In this document: positions 46,299 through 55,128 of the stretch, in pieces
How positions within the stretch are numbered: the first letter of the stretch is position 1
How the letters are laid out: each line of letters opens with the position of its first letter
Assembly: GCA_945273735.1 (NCBI GenBank)
Contig: CALYPJ010000002.1
Location: 1 to 64,000, forward strand
Source: an uncultured Lactobacillaceae bacterium
GTDB taxonomy: Bacteria > Bacillota > Bacilli > Lactobacillales > Lactobacillaceae
Length of the DNA stretch: 64,000 nucleotides
Direction of reading: 5' to 3'
Notes under the pieces: model-generated
What the model was told of the DNA's origin: nothing
Database searches by the model: none
The model's input: the letters and a program-made list of their open reading frames with translations, nothing else
Made by a program: the position numbers and the translations under genes

Positions 46299-46661
46299 AT
46301 GACTAAGTTTATTTTGAGAACAGGAACTAATATACTAGTATTTTTGATTGCAGCATACCTTTTACCAGGTATGCTTTTTGTGCACTCGATTCAGGTTGGT
46401 GTAATAGCTGGATTCTTTTTAGCAATTGTTAATACTATTTTAAAACCTATTTTAAAATTTTTTTCCTTTCCTTTAACTATAATTACATTAGGAACATTTT
46501 TGTTATTTATTAATGCTGGATTATTAGAGCTAAGTACAACTTGGGTTAATCAAATGATGCATGGTGAATATATTACAATTAATGGTTTTGGAAGTGCTTT
46601 GGTTTTGGGCTTGATATTTTCTTTAGCAAATATGTTGGTTCAGGATTATTTTCAAAAATAG
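46299..46661 (+). CDS. LiaZ/YvlD-like small membrane protein (phage holin IV superfamily)
   Basis: The 120-residue protein has four membrane spans and the family pattern of AYLLPGMLFVHSIQVGVIAGFFLAIVN, then LKPILKFFSFPLTIITLGTF. It is the YvlD group, called LiaZ in enterococci; despite the superfamily name it is not a phage gene. It is third in the liaXYZ-like operon, 9 bases after the small membrane protein gene, with a poor ribosome binding site. Confidence 0.88.
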   Translation: MTKFILRTGTNILVFLIAAYLLPGMLFVHSIQVGVIAGFFLAIVNTILKPILKFFSFPLTIITLGTFLLFINAGLLELSTTWVNQMMHGEYITINGFGSALVLGLIFSLANMLVQDYFQK

Positions 46662-46707
46662 GTTGGTAGAATTCGGTATAATATTCTAAAAAGATAAGGA
46701 GTTGCTG

Positions 46708-47724
46708 ATGACAGATGCAGTTAAAATTAGTGAAGTTGTAAAAAAGCTTAATTTTACAGTTAAATCAGGAATAGATTTTATTGAACGTCCAGTTAAAGTA
46801 AGTGATCTCTCTCGACCAGGTTTGGAATTAGCTGGATATTTTGATTACTATCCTAGCAATCGGATACAAGTTCTAGGTCGCACAGAAATTAGTTATATTG
46901 AATCTAACAGTCATTTAAATAGAATGGCAACATTTGAAGCAATGTGCAGTCAAGACACTCCTGCTTTTTTGGTGACTAGAGGATTACCAGTTCCACCAGA
47001 GTTAATGGCAATAGCTACATCTAATGGAATACCAGTGATTTCTAGTAAATTGGCAACAAGTCAAGTGTCTAGTATGTTGGAACAATATTTAAGTGATCGA
47101 TTGGCTGAACGGATTTCAGTTCATGGTGTTTTTGTGGAAATCTATGGTTTAGGAGTTTTACTTACTGGTGAATCAGGTATCGGTAAAAGTGAAACAGCCC
47201 TAGAATTATTAAAACGTGGACATATTTTAATTGCTGATGATCGAGTTGAAATTCACCAATTAAATCAAACATCATTAATTGGAGAGCCTCCAGTAGTATT
47301 GAAACATCTTTTAGAAATTCGTGGGCTTGGCATTATTGATGTTATGAATCTTTTTGGAGTTGCTGCAGTCCGTGATCGAGCAGATATTAATTTAAAAGTT
47401 GAATTAGTTAACTGGAAAGATAATACGCGTTATGACCGTATCGGCACTCAAATTGAAACCGATAGTTTTTTAGGTATTAAGATCCCCCGGATAACAGTAC
47501 CGGTAAAAGTTGGACGCGACGTTCCTGGTATTATTGAGGTTGCGGCAATGAATTATCGATCAAAATTGATGGGATTTGATGCTGCACTTAAATTTAAAAG
47601 AAATCTTAAACAATTAATTGCTAAAAATTCGGAGCAAGATAAGGCAAAAGAAACTCCTGAACAACTGGAAAGGGATCGTGAAGCTCAAAAAAAGCATCAT
47701 GAGTTAAACCAAGATGGTAAATAA
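46708..47724 (+). CDS. hprK: HPr kinase/phosphorylase
   Basis: The 338-residue protein has an N-terminal DRTGG-like domain and a C-terminal kinase domain with P-loop GESGIGKSETALELL (about 153-167), the catalytic ADDRVEIH region and the K/P signature LEIRGLGIIDVMNLFG. It phosphorylates HPr on Ser46 and so sets CcpA-mediated carbon control. ATG 46708 lies 6 bases after AAGGAG; a TTG at 46702 abuts that site. A TATAAT at 46677-46682 may give it a separate promoter. It overlaps lgt by 11 bases. Confidence 0.97.
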   Translation: MTDAVKISEVVKKLNFTVKSGIDFIERPVKVSDLSRPGLELAGYFDYYPSNRIQVLGRTEISYIESNSHLNRMATFEAMCSQDTPAFLVTRGLPVPPELMAIATSNGIPVISSKLATSQVSSMLEQYLSDRLAERISVHGVFVEIYGLGVLLTGESGIGKSETALELLKRGHILIADDRVEIHQLNQTSLIGEPPVVLKHLLEIRGLGIIDVMNLFGVAAVRDRADINLKVELVNWKDNTRYDRIGTQIETDSFLGIKIPRITVPVKVGRDVPGIIEVAAMNYRSKLMGFDAALKFKRNLKQLIAKNSEQDKAKETPEQLERDREAQKKHHELNQDGK

Positions 47725-48529
47725 TCAACTTTTATCAGCTTTGAATCCGATTTTTGGTAAATTTTTTGGTCTTGAAATACGGTGGTATGGCGTAATTATA
47801 ACCTGTGGAATTATTATTGCTTTTTTGATGGCTTTAAAAGAAGGCAAAAAAGTAGGACTACCTGAAGATACTTTTTATGACATTTTGTTGTTAGCTGTAC
47901 CCATAGCTCTCGTTGGTGCACGGATTTATTATGTAGTTTTTGATTGGAAAAACTATGCAGATGACTTCATGGCCATTTTTGATATTCGGCAAGGAGGTAT
48001 TGCAATTTATGGTGGCTTAATCACAGGATTACTAGTTATTTATTTTTATTGTTATCATATGCACTTAAATATGTGGCAAATTCTTGATGTTATAACTCCC
48101 GGAGTGTTATTAGCTCAAGCAATTGGACGTTGGGGTAATTTTATGAATCAAGAAGCTCATGGTGGACCAACGACTCGTGCTTTTTTAGCTAATCTTCATT
48201 TGCCTAATTGGTTGATTAATCAGATGCAAATTAAAGGTGTTTATTATCAACCAACGTTTCTTTATGAGTCATTATGGAGTTTATTAGGAGTTATAATTTT
48301 GCTTGCATTAAGACATCGAAAACATTTTTTTAAACAAGGAGAAATTGCCTTAACCTATGTGATTTGGTATTCATTTGGACGTTTCTTTATTGAAGGCATG
48401 AGAACTGATTCATTAATGTGGGGTAATTTGCGAGTATCTCAAATATTGGCTTTAGTTTTAGTCATTGGTGCGATAATTTTAATTATTTATCGGCGTCGAA
48501 AAGGTACAATAGAATGGTATATTAACTAA
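47714..48529 (+). CDS. lgt: Prolipoprotein diacylglyceryl transferase
   Basis: The 271-residue integral membrane enzyme has about seven spans, the signature GRWGNFMNQEAHGG (about 141-154) and the essential-arginine region near GARIYYVVFDW. It adds diacylglycerol to lipobox cysteines, for example PstS in this window. It starts 11 bases before the end of hprK, as in many lactobacilli. Confidence 0.97.
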   Translation: MVNNQLLSALNPIFGKFFGLEIRWYGVIITCGIIIAFLMALKEGKKVGLPEDTFYDILLLAVPIALVGARIYYVVFDWKNYADDFMAIFDIRQGGIAIYGGLITGLLVIYFYCYHMHLNMWQILDVITPGVLLAQAIGRWGNFMNQEAHGGPTTRAFLANLHLPNWLINQMQIKGVYYQPTFLYESLWSLLGVIILLALRHRKHFFKQGEIALTYVIWYSFGRFFIEGMRTDSLMWGNLRVSQILALVLVIGAIILIIYRRRKGTIEWYIN

Positions 48530-48542
48530 AAGGAGATCATTA

Positions 48543-49556
48543 ATGAGTAAAATTGCGGTATTAGGTACAGGTTCTTGGGGAACAGTTTTAGCTAATCTTT
48601 TAGTTGAAAATGGTCATGATGTTCAACTATGGGGACGAAATCAAGATATCGTTCAGGAAATTAACCGGGAACATACTAACCGGCATTATTTGCCGCATTT
48701 TCACCTGCACTCTCATCTCAAAGCGCAAACTGATATAGGTCAAGCGCTAGCTGCAGTCGAGCTAGTGCTTTTTGTTGTCCCAACTAATGCTATTAGAAAT
48801 GTAGCAAACCAAGCTAAGCCTCATTTGAAGAAAATGACTGTTAAGCCACTTTTAGTTCATGCAGCTAAAGGAATTGAATTGAGTACTAAATTAAGAATAT
48901 CTCAGGTATTAGACCAGTTATTACCAGTTAAAGAATTTGGAGAAGTTGTGGTGATTTCAGGGCCGTCACACGCTGAAGAAGTTGCTAAGAAAGAAATTAC
49001 AATGTTGACGGCAGCATCCAAAAATTTAAAATCTGCGGAAAAAGTTCAACGGCTATTAGGTAATGATTACTTTCGACTTTATACTAATTCAGATGTAGTT
49101 GGTGTGGAAATTGGTGGGGCTTTGAAAAATATTATTGCTTTAGGTGCAGGAATAGCTAATGGTTTAGGATATGGTGATAATGCTAAAGCAGCTCTAATGA
49201 CCCGAGGACTTGCTGAAATTAGTCGATTTGGCAGTAAATTAGGAGCTAACCCATTAACTTTTAGCGGTTTATCAGGTTTGGGTGATTTAATTGTAACTTG
49301 TACTAGTAATGACTCTCGTAACTGGCGTGCAGGTAATCAGTTAGGAAAGGGGAAGTCACTTGATCAAGTATTAGCGCAAATGGGACAAATTGTTGAAGGG
49401 GTTTATACTGATCAAGCGGTGCATTTTGCGGCTAAGGATTTGAATGTATCAATGCCAATTGTTGATGCACTTTATGAAATTTTATATGAAAATAATAATA
49501 TAAAAACAGGTATAAAGAAATTAATGAATCGTGATTTAAAGCCCGAATTCCAATAG
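48543..49556 (+). CDS. gpsA: Glycerol-3-phosphate dehydrogenase (NAD(P)+)
   Basis: The 337-residue protein has the nucleotide-binding GTGSWGTVLANLL (8-20), ISGPSHAEEVAK (about 139-150), the catalytic lysine region EIGGALKNIIALGAG and GLGDLIVTCTS. It makes sn-glycerol 3-phosphate for phospholipids and glycerol teichoic acid. The ribosome binding site is AAGGAG, 13 bases after lgt. Confidence 0.97.
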   Translation: MSKIAVLGTGSWGTVLANLLVENGHDVQLWGRNQDIVQEINREHTNRHYLPHFHLHSHLKAQTDIGQALAAVELVLFVVPTNAIRNVANQAKPHLKKMTVKPLLVHAAKGIELSTKLRISQVLDQLLPVKEFGEVVVISGPSHAEEVAKKEITMLTAASKNLKSAEKVQRLLGNDYFRLYTNSDVVGVEIGGALKNIIALGAGIANGLGYGDNAKAALMTRGLAEISRFGSKLGANPLTFSGLSGLGDLIVTCTSNDSRNWRAGNQLGKGKSLDQVLAQMGQIVEGVYTDQAVHFAAKDLNVSMPIVDALYEILYENNNIKTGIKKLMNRDLKPEFQ

Positions 49557-49568
49557 TTTTCTAAAACT

Positions 49569-49596
49569 TTGGCTAATGAATAAATGATGTTATAAT
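49569..49596 (+). promoter_or_regulatory. trxB promoter
   Basis: TTGGCT (49569-49574), a 16-base spacer and TATAAT (49591-49596), 43 bases before the trxB start codon. Confidence 0.65.
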
Positions 49597-49638
49597 GTAA
49601 ATTGCTCTTACTTATAGTAAGCTTGTGAGGTAGAATAG

Positions 49639-50586
49639 ATGACTGAAACTCAAAAATTTGATGTAATTATTATTGGTGCCGGTCCCGCTGGAATGACTAC
49701 CGCGATTTATGCAGCTCGATCTAATCTAAAAGTATTACTTTTGGATCGAGGAATTTATGGTGGGCAAATGAATAATACAGCAGCAGTTGAAAATTATCCT
49801 GGTTATGTTAGTATTTTGGGTCCAGATTTAGCACAGAAAATGTATGAAGGTGTAAAAAAATTTCAAGTCGATTACCGTTATGGTACGGTAAACAGGGTAG
49901 AAATTCAAGGAATAAATAAAGAAGTGATTACTGATGAAGGAAATTTTATTGCTCCGGCTTTAGTAGTTGCCACTGGTGCTGAGCATCGAAAGATTGGAAT
50001 TCCTGGTGAAGATGAATACAGCGGTCGCGGAGTTTCATATTGTGCAGTTTGTGATGGAAATTTCTTTAAAGATGAAGATATAGTTGTTATTGGTGGTGGT
50101 GACTCAGCAGTACAAGAAGGAACTTATCTGGCAAATTTGGGTCGTTCAGTAACCATAATTCATCGACGTGATCAATTAAGAGCTCAAAAAATTTTACAAG
50201 AACAAGCTTTTGCTAATTCTAAGATTAATTTTGTTTGGAATGCTGATGTCCAAACAATTGTTGGGGATGGTAATGCCGTATCTGGAGTTACTTATCAAGA
50301 TAAAGTTACTAAAGAATTAAAGAAAGTTCCGGCTAAAGGGGTATTTATTTATGTGGGAGTAGTACCTTTAACTGAAGCATTTCAGAATTTAGGGATATTA
50401 GATGAAAATGGCTGGATTTTAAGTGATCCGGTAACAATGGCTACCAAAATTCCAGGAATTTATGGTATTGGTGATGCTAGAAAAAAAGATTTAAGACAAA
50501 TTGCAAATGCAGTTGGTGAAGGAGCTACTGCTGGTAATGAAGTATTTAATTATCTGCAAACTTTAACAATTAGATCTGACAAATAG
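49639..50586 (+). CDS. trxB: Thioredoxin reductase
   Basis: The 315-residue flavoprotein has the FAD motif IIGAGPAGMTTAIYAARS (11-28), redox pair Cys135-Cys138 in CAVCDG, the NADPH motif VIGGGDSAVQEGTYLA and the C-terminal GIYGIGDARKKDLRQI. It reduces thioredoxin and so maintains thiol balance. It has its own promoter. Confidence 0.97.
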   Translation: MTETQKFDVIIIGAGPAGMTTAIYAARSNLKVLLLDRGIYGGQMNNTAAVENYPGYVSILGPDLAQKMYEGVKKFQVDYRYGTVNRVEIQGINKEVITDEGNFIAPALVVATGAEHRKIGIPGEDEYSGRGVSYCAVCDGNFFKDEDIVVIGGGDSAVQEGTYLANLGRSVTIIHRRDQLRAQKILQEQAFANSKINFVWNADVQTIVGDGNAVSGVTYQDKVTKELKKVPAKGVFIYVGVVPLTEAFQNLGILDENGWILSDPVTMATKIPGIYGIGDARKKDLRQIANAVGEGATAGNEVFNYLQTLTIRSDK

Positions 50587-50665
50587 TCTTCGAATAAAAA
50601 TAATATATTTTCTTGTGGGTTCAAGCTATAATTTATTTAGTTTAACTTAAAGTCGGGAGGAAAAT

Positions 50666-52387
50666 ATGGACTATCAAAAAGAATTTGAAAACTGGCTTAA
50701 TTTTAAGGAATTGGATCCTGAATTAAAGAAACAGTTACTTAATATGTCAGAAAATGAGAAGCAGGAATCTTTTGGCTGCCCAATGGAATTTGGTACAGCA
50801 GGAATGCGGGGATTATTGGGTCCTGGAATTGGTCAAATGAATATTTATACTGTAAAGCAAGCTACTGAAGGTTTAGCTCGATTTATTCTTGACCAAGGAT
50901 CAGAAGTTCAACAACAAGGTGTAGTAATTAGTTACGATTCAAGATATCATTCTCGTGAATTTGCTGAAAAATCGGCGGCGGTTTTAGGTCACCATCAAAT
51001 TAAAGTTTACCTGTTTGATGATATTCGTCCAACTCCAGAACTTTCTTTTGCAATTAGAGAATTACATGCTTTTGCAGGAATCATGATTACTGCAAGTCAT
51101 AATCCTAAAAAATATAATGGCTATAAGGTTTATGGTTCTGATGGAGCACAGATGTCTCCAGAACACGCAGCGATAGTCACTAAATACATTCGTCAAGTTA
51201 CTGATCTTTTCCATATTCCAGAAGCATTTACTCATGAATTACGTGCTGCTAATTTATTAGAAATTATTGGTTATGACGTTGATGAGGCGTATTTGGCGCA
51301 GGTAAAAACGGTAAACGTTGATCAAAAATTAATTAAGTCTTGGGCTCCAAAAACTAAAATTGTTTATACGCCTTTATATGGGACAGGTAAAGTTATTGGT
51401 TATAAAGCTTTAAAAAACGAGGGATTTGGTAATTTTTATATGGTTGCTAATCAAGCAATTGCAGATCCAGAATTTCCTCAAACACCAAGACCAAATCCTG
51501 AATATGAAGAAACATTTGCAGCTGCTGAGAAAATTGGAGCACAAGTAAATGCGGATATTTTGGTTGCTTCTGATCCTGATGCTGATCGTTTAGGAGTAGA
51601 AATTAAATTTCTTGATGGTAAATATCATCAGTTGACTGGCAATCAGATAGCAGCTATTATTTTGAATTACTTGTTAACTGCTAAAAAGTTAAATCATGAA
51701 TTACCTGAAGATGGAGCTATTATAGAGTCAATTGTTTCTAGCTTTTTACCACAGAAAATTGCAGCATCATTTGGTGTCAAAACATATCAAGTTGAGACTG
51801 GATTTAAGTTTATTGGCGAAAAAATTGAAGAATTTGCTCAGGAGCATAACGGGACATTCTTGTTTGGTTTTGAAGAAAGTTATGGATACTTGTTAAAGCC
51901 ATTTGTTCGTGATAAGGATGCAATTCAAGCAATTACAATTATGGCGGAAATAGCGGCATATTATAAGTCAAAAAATCAAACTATTTATGATGGCTTACAG
52001 GAAATATTTGCCAAATATGGTTATTTTGTCGAAAAAACAGTATCGCAGGAGTTTTCTGGCTTGTCTGGTAAAGATAAAATGACATCTATTATGGATAAAT
52101 TACGACGGACTAAAATTGTTAATTTTGGTCAATTTCCAGTTCAATTTGTTGAAGATTATGATCAAAATTTACGTAAAGAAATTACAACTGGTAAAGAAAG
52201 TTCACTAAATATGCCAAAATCTAATGTTTTAAGATATCTTTTACTTGATGGTTCTTGGATTGCAGTTCGTCCTTCCGGAACGGAACCTAAAATTAAATTT
52301 TATTTTGGAACTCAAGGTGAGAACCAGACTTTGGCAGATAAAAAATTAGCAACGCTCATTTCAGAGTTAAAAAAGTATCTAAAATAG
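50666..52387 (+). CDS. pgm: Phosphoglucomutase/phosphomannomutase
   Basis: The 573-residue alpha-D-phosphohexomutase has active Ser144 in TASHNPKKYNGYKVYG, the metal loop DPDADRLGVE (about 305-314), the sugar-binding GFEESYGYLL and the C-terminal phosphate loop VRPSGTEPKIKFY. It interconverts glucose 6- and 1-phosphate for UDP-glucose, the donor for the glycosyltransferase at 9.3 kb, for example. A TATAAT lies at 50627-50632. The HD-domain gene follows 11 bases later. Confidence 0.96.
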   Translation: MDYQKEFENWLNFKELDPELKKQLLNMSENEKQESFGCPMEFGTAGMRGLLGPGIGQMNIYTVKQATEGLARFILDQGSEVQQQGVVISYDSRYHSREFAEKSAAVLGHHQIKVYLFDDIRPTPELSFAIRELHAFAGIMITASHNPKKYNGYKVYGSDGAQMSPEHAAIVTKYIRQVTDLFHIPEAFTHELRAANLLEIIGYDVDEAYLAQVKTVNVDQKLIKSWAPKTKIVYTPLYGTGKVIGYKALKNEGFGNFYMVANQAIADPEFPQTPRPNPEYEETFAAAEKIGAQVNADILVASDPDADRLGVEIKFLDGKYHQLTGNQIAAIILNYLLTAKKLNHELPEDGAIIESIVSSFLPQKIAASFGVKTYQVETGFKFIGEKIEEFAQEHNGTFLFGFEESYGYLLKPFVRDKDAIQAITIMAEIAAYYKSKNQTIYDGLQEIFAKYGYFVEKTVSQEFSGLSGKDKMTSIMDKLRRTKIVNFGQFPVQFVEDYDQNLRKEITTGKESSLNMPKSNVLRYLLLDGSWIAVRPSGTEPKIKFYFGTQGENQTLADKKLATLISELKKYLK

Positions 52388-52398
52388 AGGTAATTTTT

Positions 52399-53049
52399 TT
52401 GGGCTTACATCAATATTTAAGAAGTTTAAATGATTTAGAAAAAATTTATCGAGCTCCTGGATATTTTAAATTTGAACAACACTCCGTGGCAGCACATTCT
52501 TTTAGAGTAGCTGAAATAGCTCAATTACTTGGTGATTTGGAGAATCTTAACGGTAATCCAGTAAATTGGCGACAGCTATATGAAAAATCATTAAACCATG
52601 ATTATACTGAACGTTTCATTGGAGATATAAAAACGCCAGTTAAATATGCATCGCATAGTTTAAGAGAAATGTTAGCTACTGTTGAATCTTCAATGGCAAC
52701 TAATTTTATTGATCATGAAATTCCGGAAAACTTACGAAATACTTTTCGTCGTCGATTTGGAGAAGGTAAAGATGATACTCTAGAAGGTAAAATTCTTTCA
52801 GTTTCTGATAAGTTGGATTTACTTTATGAATCTTTTGGCGAAATTGAAAAAGGTAATCCTGAGGAAGTTTATTTTTCAATGTTTGAAGAAAGTTTAACAA
52901 CTATCTTGAGGTTTCAAGAGCTTTATTCAGTACGTTATTTTATTAAAAAAATTCTTCCTGAAATGTTAGAAGAAGAATTTCTTTATCAGGATCGCTTAGC
53001 AACAATTGTTGATAACATTATGAATTCAACTGAAATTCATGACCTTTAA
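52399..53049 (+). CDS. HD-domain phosphohydrolase, YfbR-like
   Basis: The 216-residue protein has an HD layout: His in EQHSVAAHSFRVAEIA (about 27-42), the HD pair in LNHDYTERFIGD (about 71-82) and a later Asp in SVSDKLDLLYESF. Similar proteins act as 5'-nucleotidases on deoxynucleoside monophosphates (YfbR), but the substrate here is not proven. The start is TTG at 52399, 9 bases after GAGGT. It is probably cotranscribed with pgm, as often seen in lactobacilli upstream of uvrB. Confidence 0.85.
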   Translation: MGLHQYLRSLNDLEKIYRAPGYFKFEQHSVAAHSFRVAEIAQLLGDLENLNGNPVNWRQLYEKSLNHDYTERFIGDIKTPVKYASHSLREMLATVESSMATNFIDHEIPENLRNTFRRRFGEGKDDTLEGKILSVSDKLDLLYESFGEIEKGNPEEVYFSMFEESLTTILRFQELYSVRYFIKKILPEMLEEEFLYQDRLATIVDNIMNSTEIHDL

Positions 53050-53072
53050 TTATAATATTACCCTTTTAGTTT

Positions 53073-53103
53073 AAGCGAGACACCACATTGTCTCGCTTTA
53101 TTT
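53073..53103 (+). terminator. Hairpin between the HD gene and uvrB
   Basis: AAGCGAGACA and TGTCTCGCTT form a perfect 10-bp GC-containing stem around CCACAT. The T-run after it is broken (TATTTAG), so termination may be partial. Confidence 0.7.
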
Positions 53104-53121
53104 AGCGATGAGGCAAGAATA

Positions 53122-55119
53122 ATGATCAAAAGAACGACAAATAATAAATTTGAACTAGTTACAAATTATCAACCAGCAGGTGATCAACCTCAGGCAATTA
53201 AGAAAATTACGGAAGACTTTTTAAAAGGAAACAAAGAAGAAATTCTTTGGGGTGCAACTGGAACTGGTAAAACTTTTACCATGTCAGAAATTATTGCTAA
53301 TTTAAATCGTCCTACGTTAGTTTTGTCGCATAATAAAACCTTAGCAGGACAATTGTATGGGGAGTTTAAAGAATTTTTTCCCCATAATGCAGTAGAGTAT
53401 TTTGTCAGTTATTATGATTATTATCAACCGGAAGCTTATGTTCCCTCAAGCGATACTTATATTGAAAAGGATGCTTCGATTAATGATGAAATTGATAAAT
53501 TGCGCCATTCGGCAACAAGTGCTTTACTTGAACGTAATGATGTAATTGTAGTTGCTTCAGTTTCTAGTATTTTTGGGTTAGGAAATCCAATAGAGTATCG
53601 TGATCATTCAGTATCAATTCGTCCCGGAATGGAAATTTCTCGTAATAAATTATTAAAAGCACTCGTTGAAATCCAATATGAACGTAATGATATTGATTTT
53701 CAGCGGGGACGTTTTCGAGTACGAGGTGATGTAGTAGAAATTTTTCCAGCATCACAAGGAGAAAATGCAATTCGAGTTGAATTTTTTGGTGATGAAGTTG
53801 ATCAAATTACAGAAGTAAATGCTTTAACTGGTGAAGTGATTGGTAAAAGAAATCATGTAGTAATTTTTCCTGCCACCCACTTTATGGTTAATGATAATCA
53901 AATGGATATAGCTTTAAGAGGGATTGAAAATGAGCTTGATCATCGATTAAAGCAACTACGTGATGATAATAAATTACTTGAAGCTCAACGCTTAGAGCAA
54001 CGAACTCACTATGATATTGAGATGTTGCGGGAAATGGGATATACTTCCGGAATTGAAAATTATTCACGGCATATGGATGGCCGTAAACCAGGAGAACCTC
54101 CCTATACATTGTTAGACTTTTTTCCAAAAGATTTTTTAATTATGGTTGATGAATCTCATGTAACGATGCCTCAAATTCGGGGAATGTATAATGGTGATCG
54201 AGCTCGAAAGCAAACCTTAATTAATTATGGCTTTCGGTTGCCTTCAGCATTAGACAATCGACCTTTAAAGTTGCATGAATTTGAACAACATGTTAATCAA
54301 ATTCTTTATGTTTCTGCGACCCCGGGTCCTTATGAACTGAGCCGTACTCAAAATATTACAGAGCAAATCATTCGACCTACGGGATTATTGGATCCCTTAA
54401 TTGAAGTTCGGCCAATTATGGGGCAAATTGATGATTTAGTTGGAGAAATTAATCAGCGGGTAGCTAAAAATGAACGAGTATTTGTAACTACTTTGACTAA
54501 AAAAATGGCTGAAGATTTAACTGATTATTTAAAAAATCTTAATATTAAAGTACGATATTTGCATAGTGATGTTAAAACTTTGGAACGGACAGAAATCATT
54601 AGAGATTTAAGATTAGGTAAATTTGATGTTTTGGTTGGAATCAATCTTTTAAGAGAAGGTTTGGATGTCCCTGAAGTTTCATTAGTTGCAATTTTAGACG
54701 CAGATAAAGAAGGCTTTTTGCGTGCGGAACGTTCATTAATTCAAACAATTGGTCGAGCTTCTAGAAATGAGCATGGTGAAGTAATTATGTATGCTGATAA
54801 GATTACCGACTCAATGAAGGCAGCAATTAATGAAACTAAACGACGTCGTTCAATTCAAGAAAAGTATAATCAAGAGCATGGAATTACTCCCAAAACTATA
54901 ATTAAACCAATCCGTGATAATATTTCCGCAATTGCTGAAGACAACAATAAAGATCAAATTACAACTGAAAATTTTGATTATAATAAATTGAATAAAAAAG
55001 AGCGTAAAGAAATTATTAATCGTTTAAAAAAACAGATGCAAGAAGCGGCTAAAAAGCTTGATTTTGAAACGGCCGCAGAATTGCGTGATACGATTTTAGA
55101 GTTAGAAGCACAAAAGTAG
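53122..55119 (+). CDS. uvrB: Excinuclease ABC subunit B
   Basis: The 665-residue helicase-like protein has Walker [16 protein letters not shown] (about 42-56), the beta-hairpin region [21 protein letters not shown], the DESHVTMPQ box, helicase motifs V and VI ([16 protein letters not shown]) and a C-terminal UVR domain ([20 protein letters not shown]). It verifies damage delivered by UvrA in nucleotide excision repair. GAGG precedes the ATG. uvrA follows 10 bases later. No LexA box is visible in the short upstream region. Confidence 0.98.
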   Translation: MIKRTTNNKFELVTNYQPAGDQPQAIKKITEDFLKGNKEEILWGATGTGKTFTMSEIIANLNRPTLVLSHNKTLAGQLYGEFKEFFPHNAVEYFVSYYDYYQPEAYVPSSDTYIEKDASINDEIDKLRHSATSALLERNDVIVVASVSSIFGLGNPIEYRDHSVSIRPGMEISRNKLLKALVEIQYERNDIDFQRGRFRVRGDVVEIFPASQGENAIRVEFFGDEVDQITEVNALTGEVIGKRNHVVIFPATHFMVNDNQMDIALRGIENELDHRLKQLRDDNKLLEAQRLEQRTHYDIEMLREMGYTSGIENYSRHMDGRKPGEPPYTLLDFFPKDFLIMVDESHVTMPQIRGMYNGDRARKQTLINYGFRLPSALDNRPLKLHEFEQHVNQILYVSATPGPYELSRTQNITEQIIRPTGLLDPLIEVRPIMGQIDDLVGEINQRVAKNERVFVTTLTKKMAEDLTDYLKNLNIKVRYLHSDVKTLERTEIIRDLRLGKFDVLVGINLLREGLDVPEVSLVAILDADKEGFLRAERSLIQTIGRASRNEHGEVIMYADKITDSMKAAINETKRRRSIQEKYNQEHGITPKTIIKPIRDNISAIAEDNNKDQITTENFDYNKLNKKERKEIINRLKKQMQEAAKKLDFETAAELRDTILELEAQK

Positions 55120-55128
55120 GGAGGATTT

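Noticed and set aside
46299..46661. Prophage holin
   Set aside because: The holin-superfamily label is by fold only. The gene sits in a liaXYZ-like operon before hprK and no other phage gene is present.
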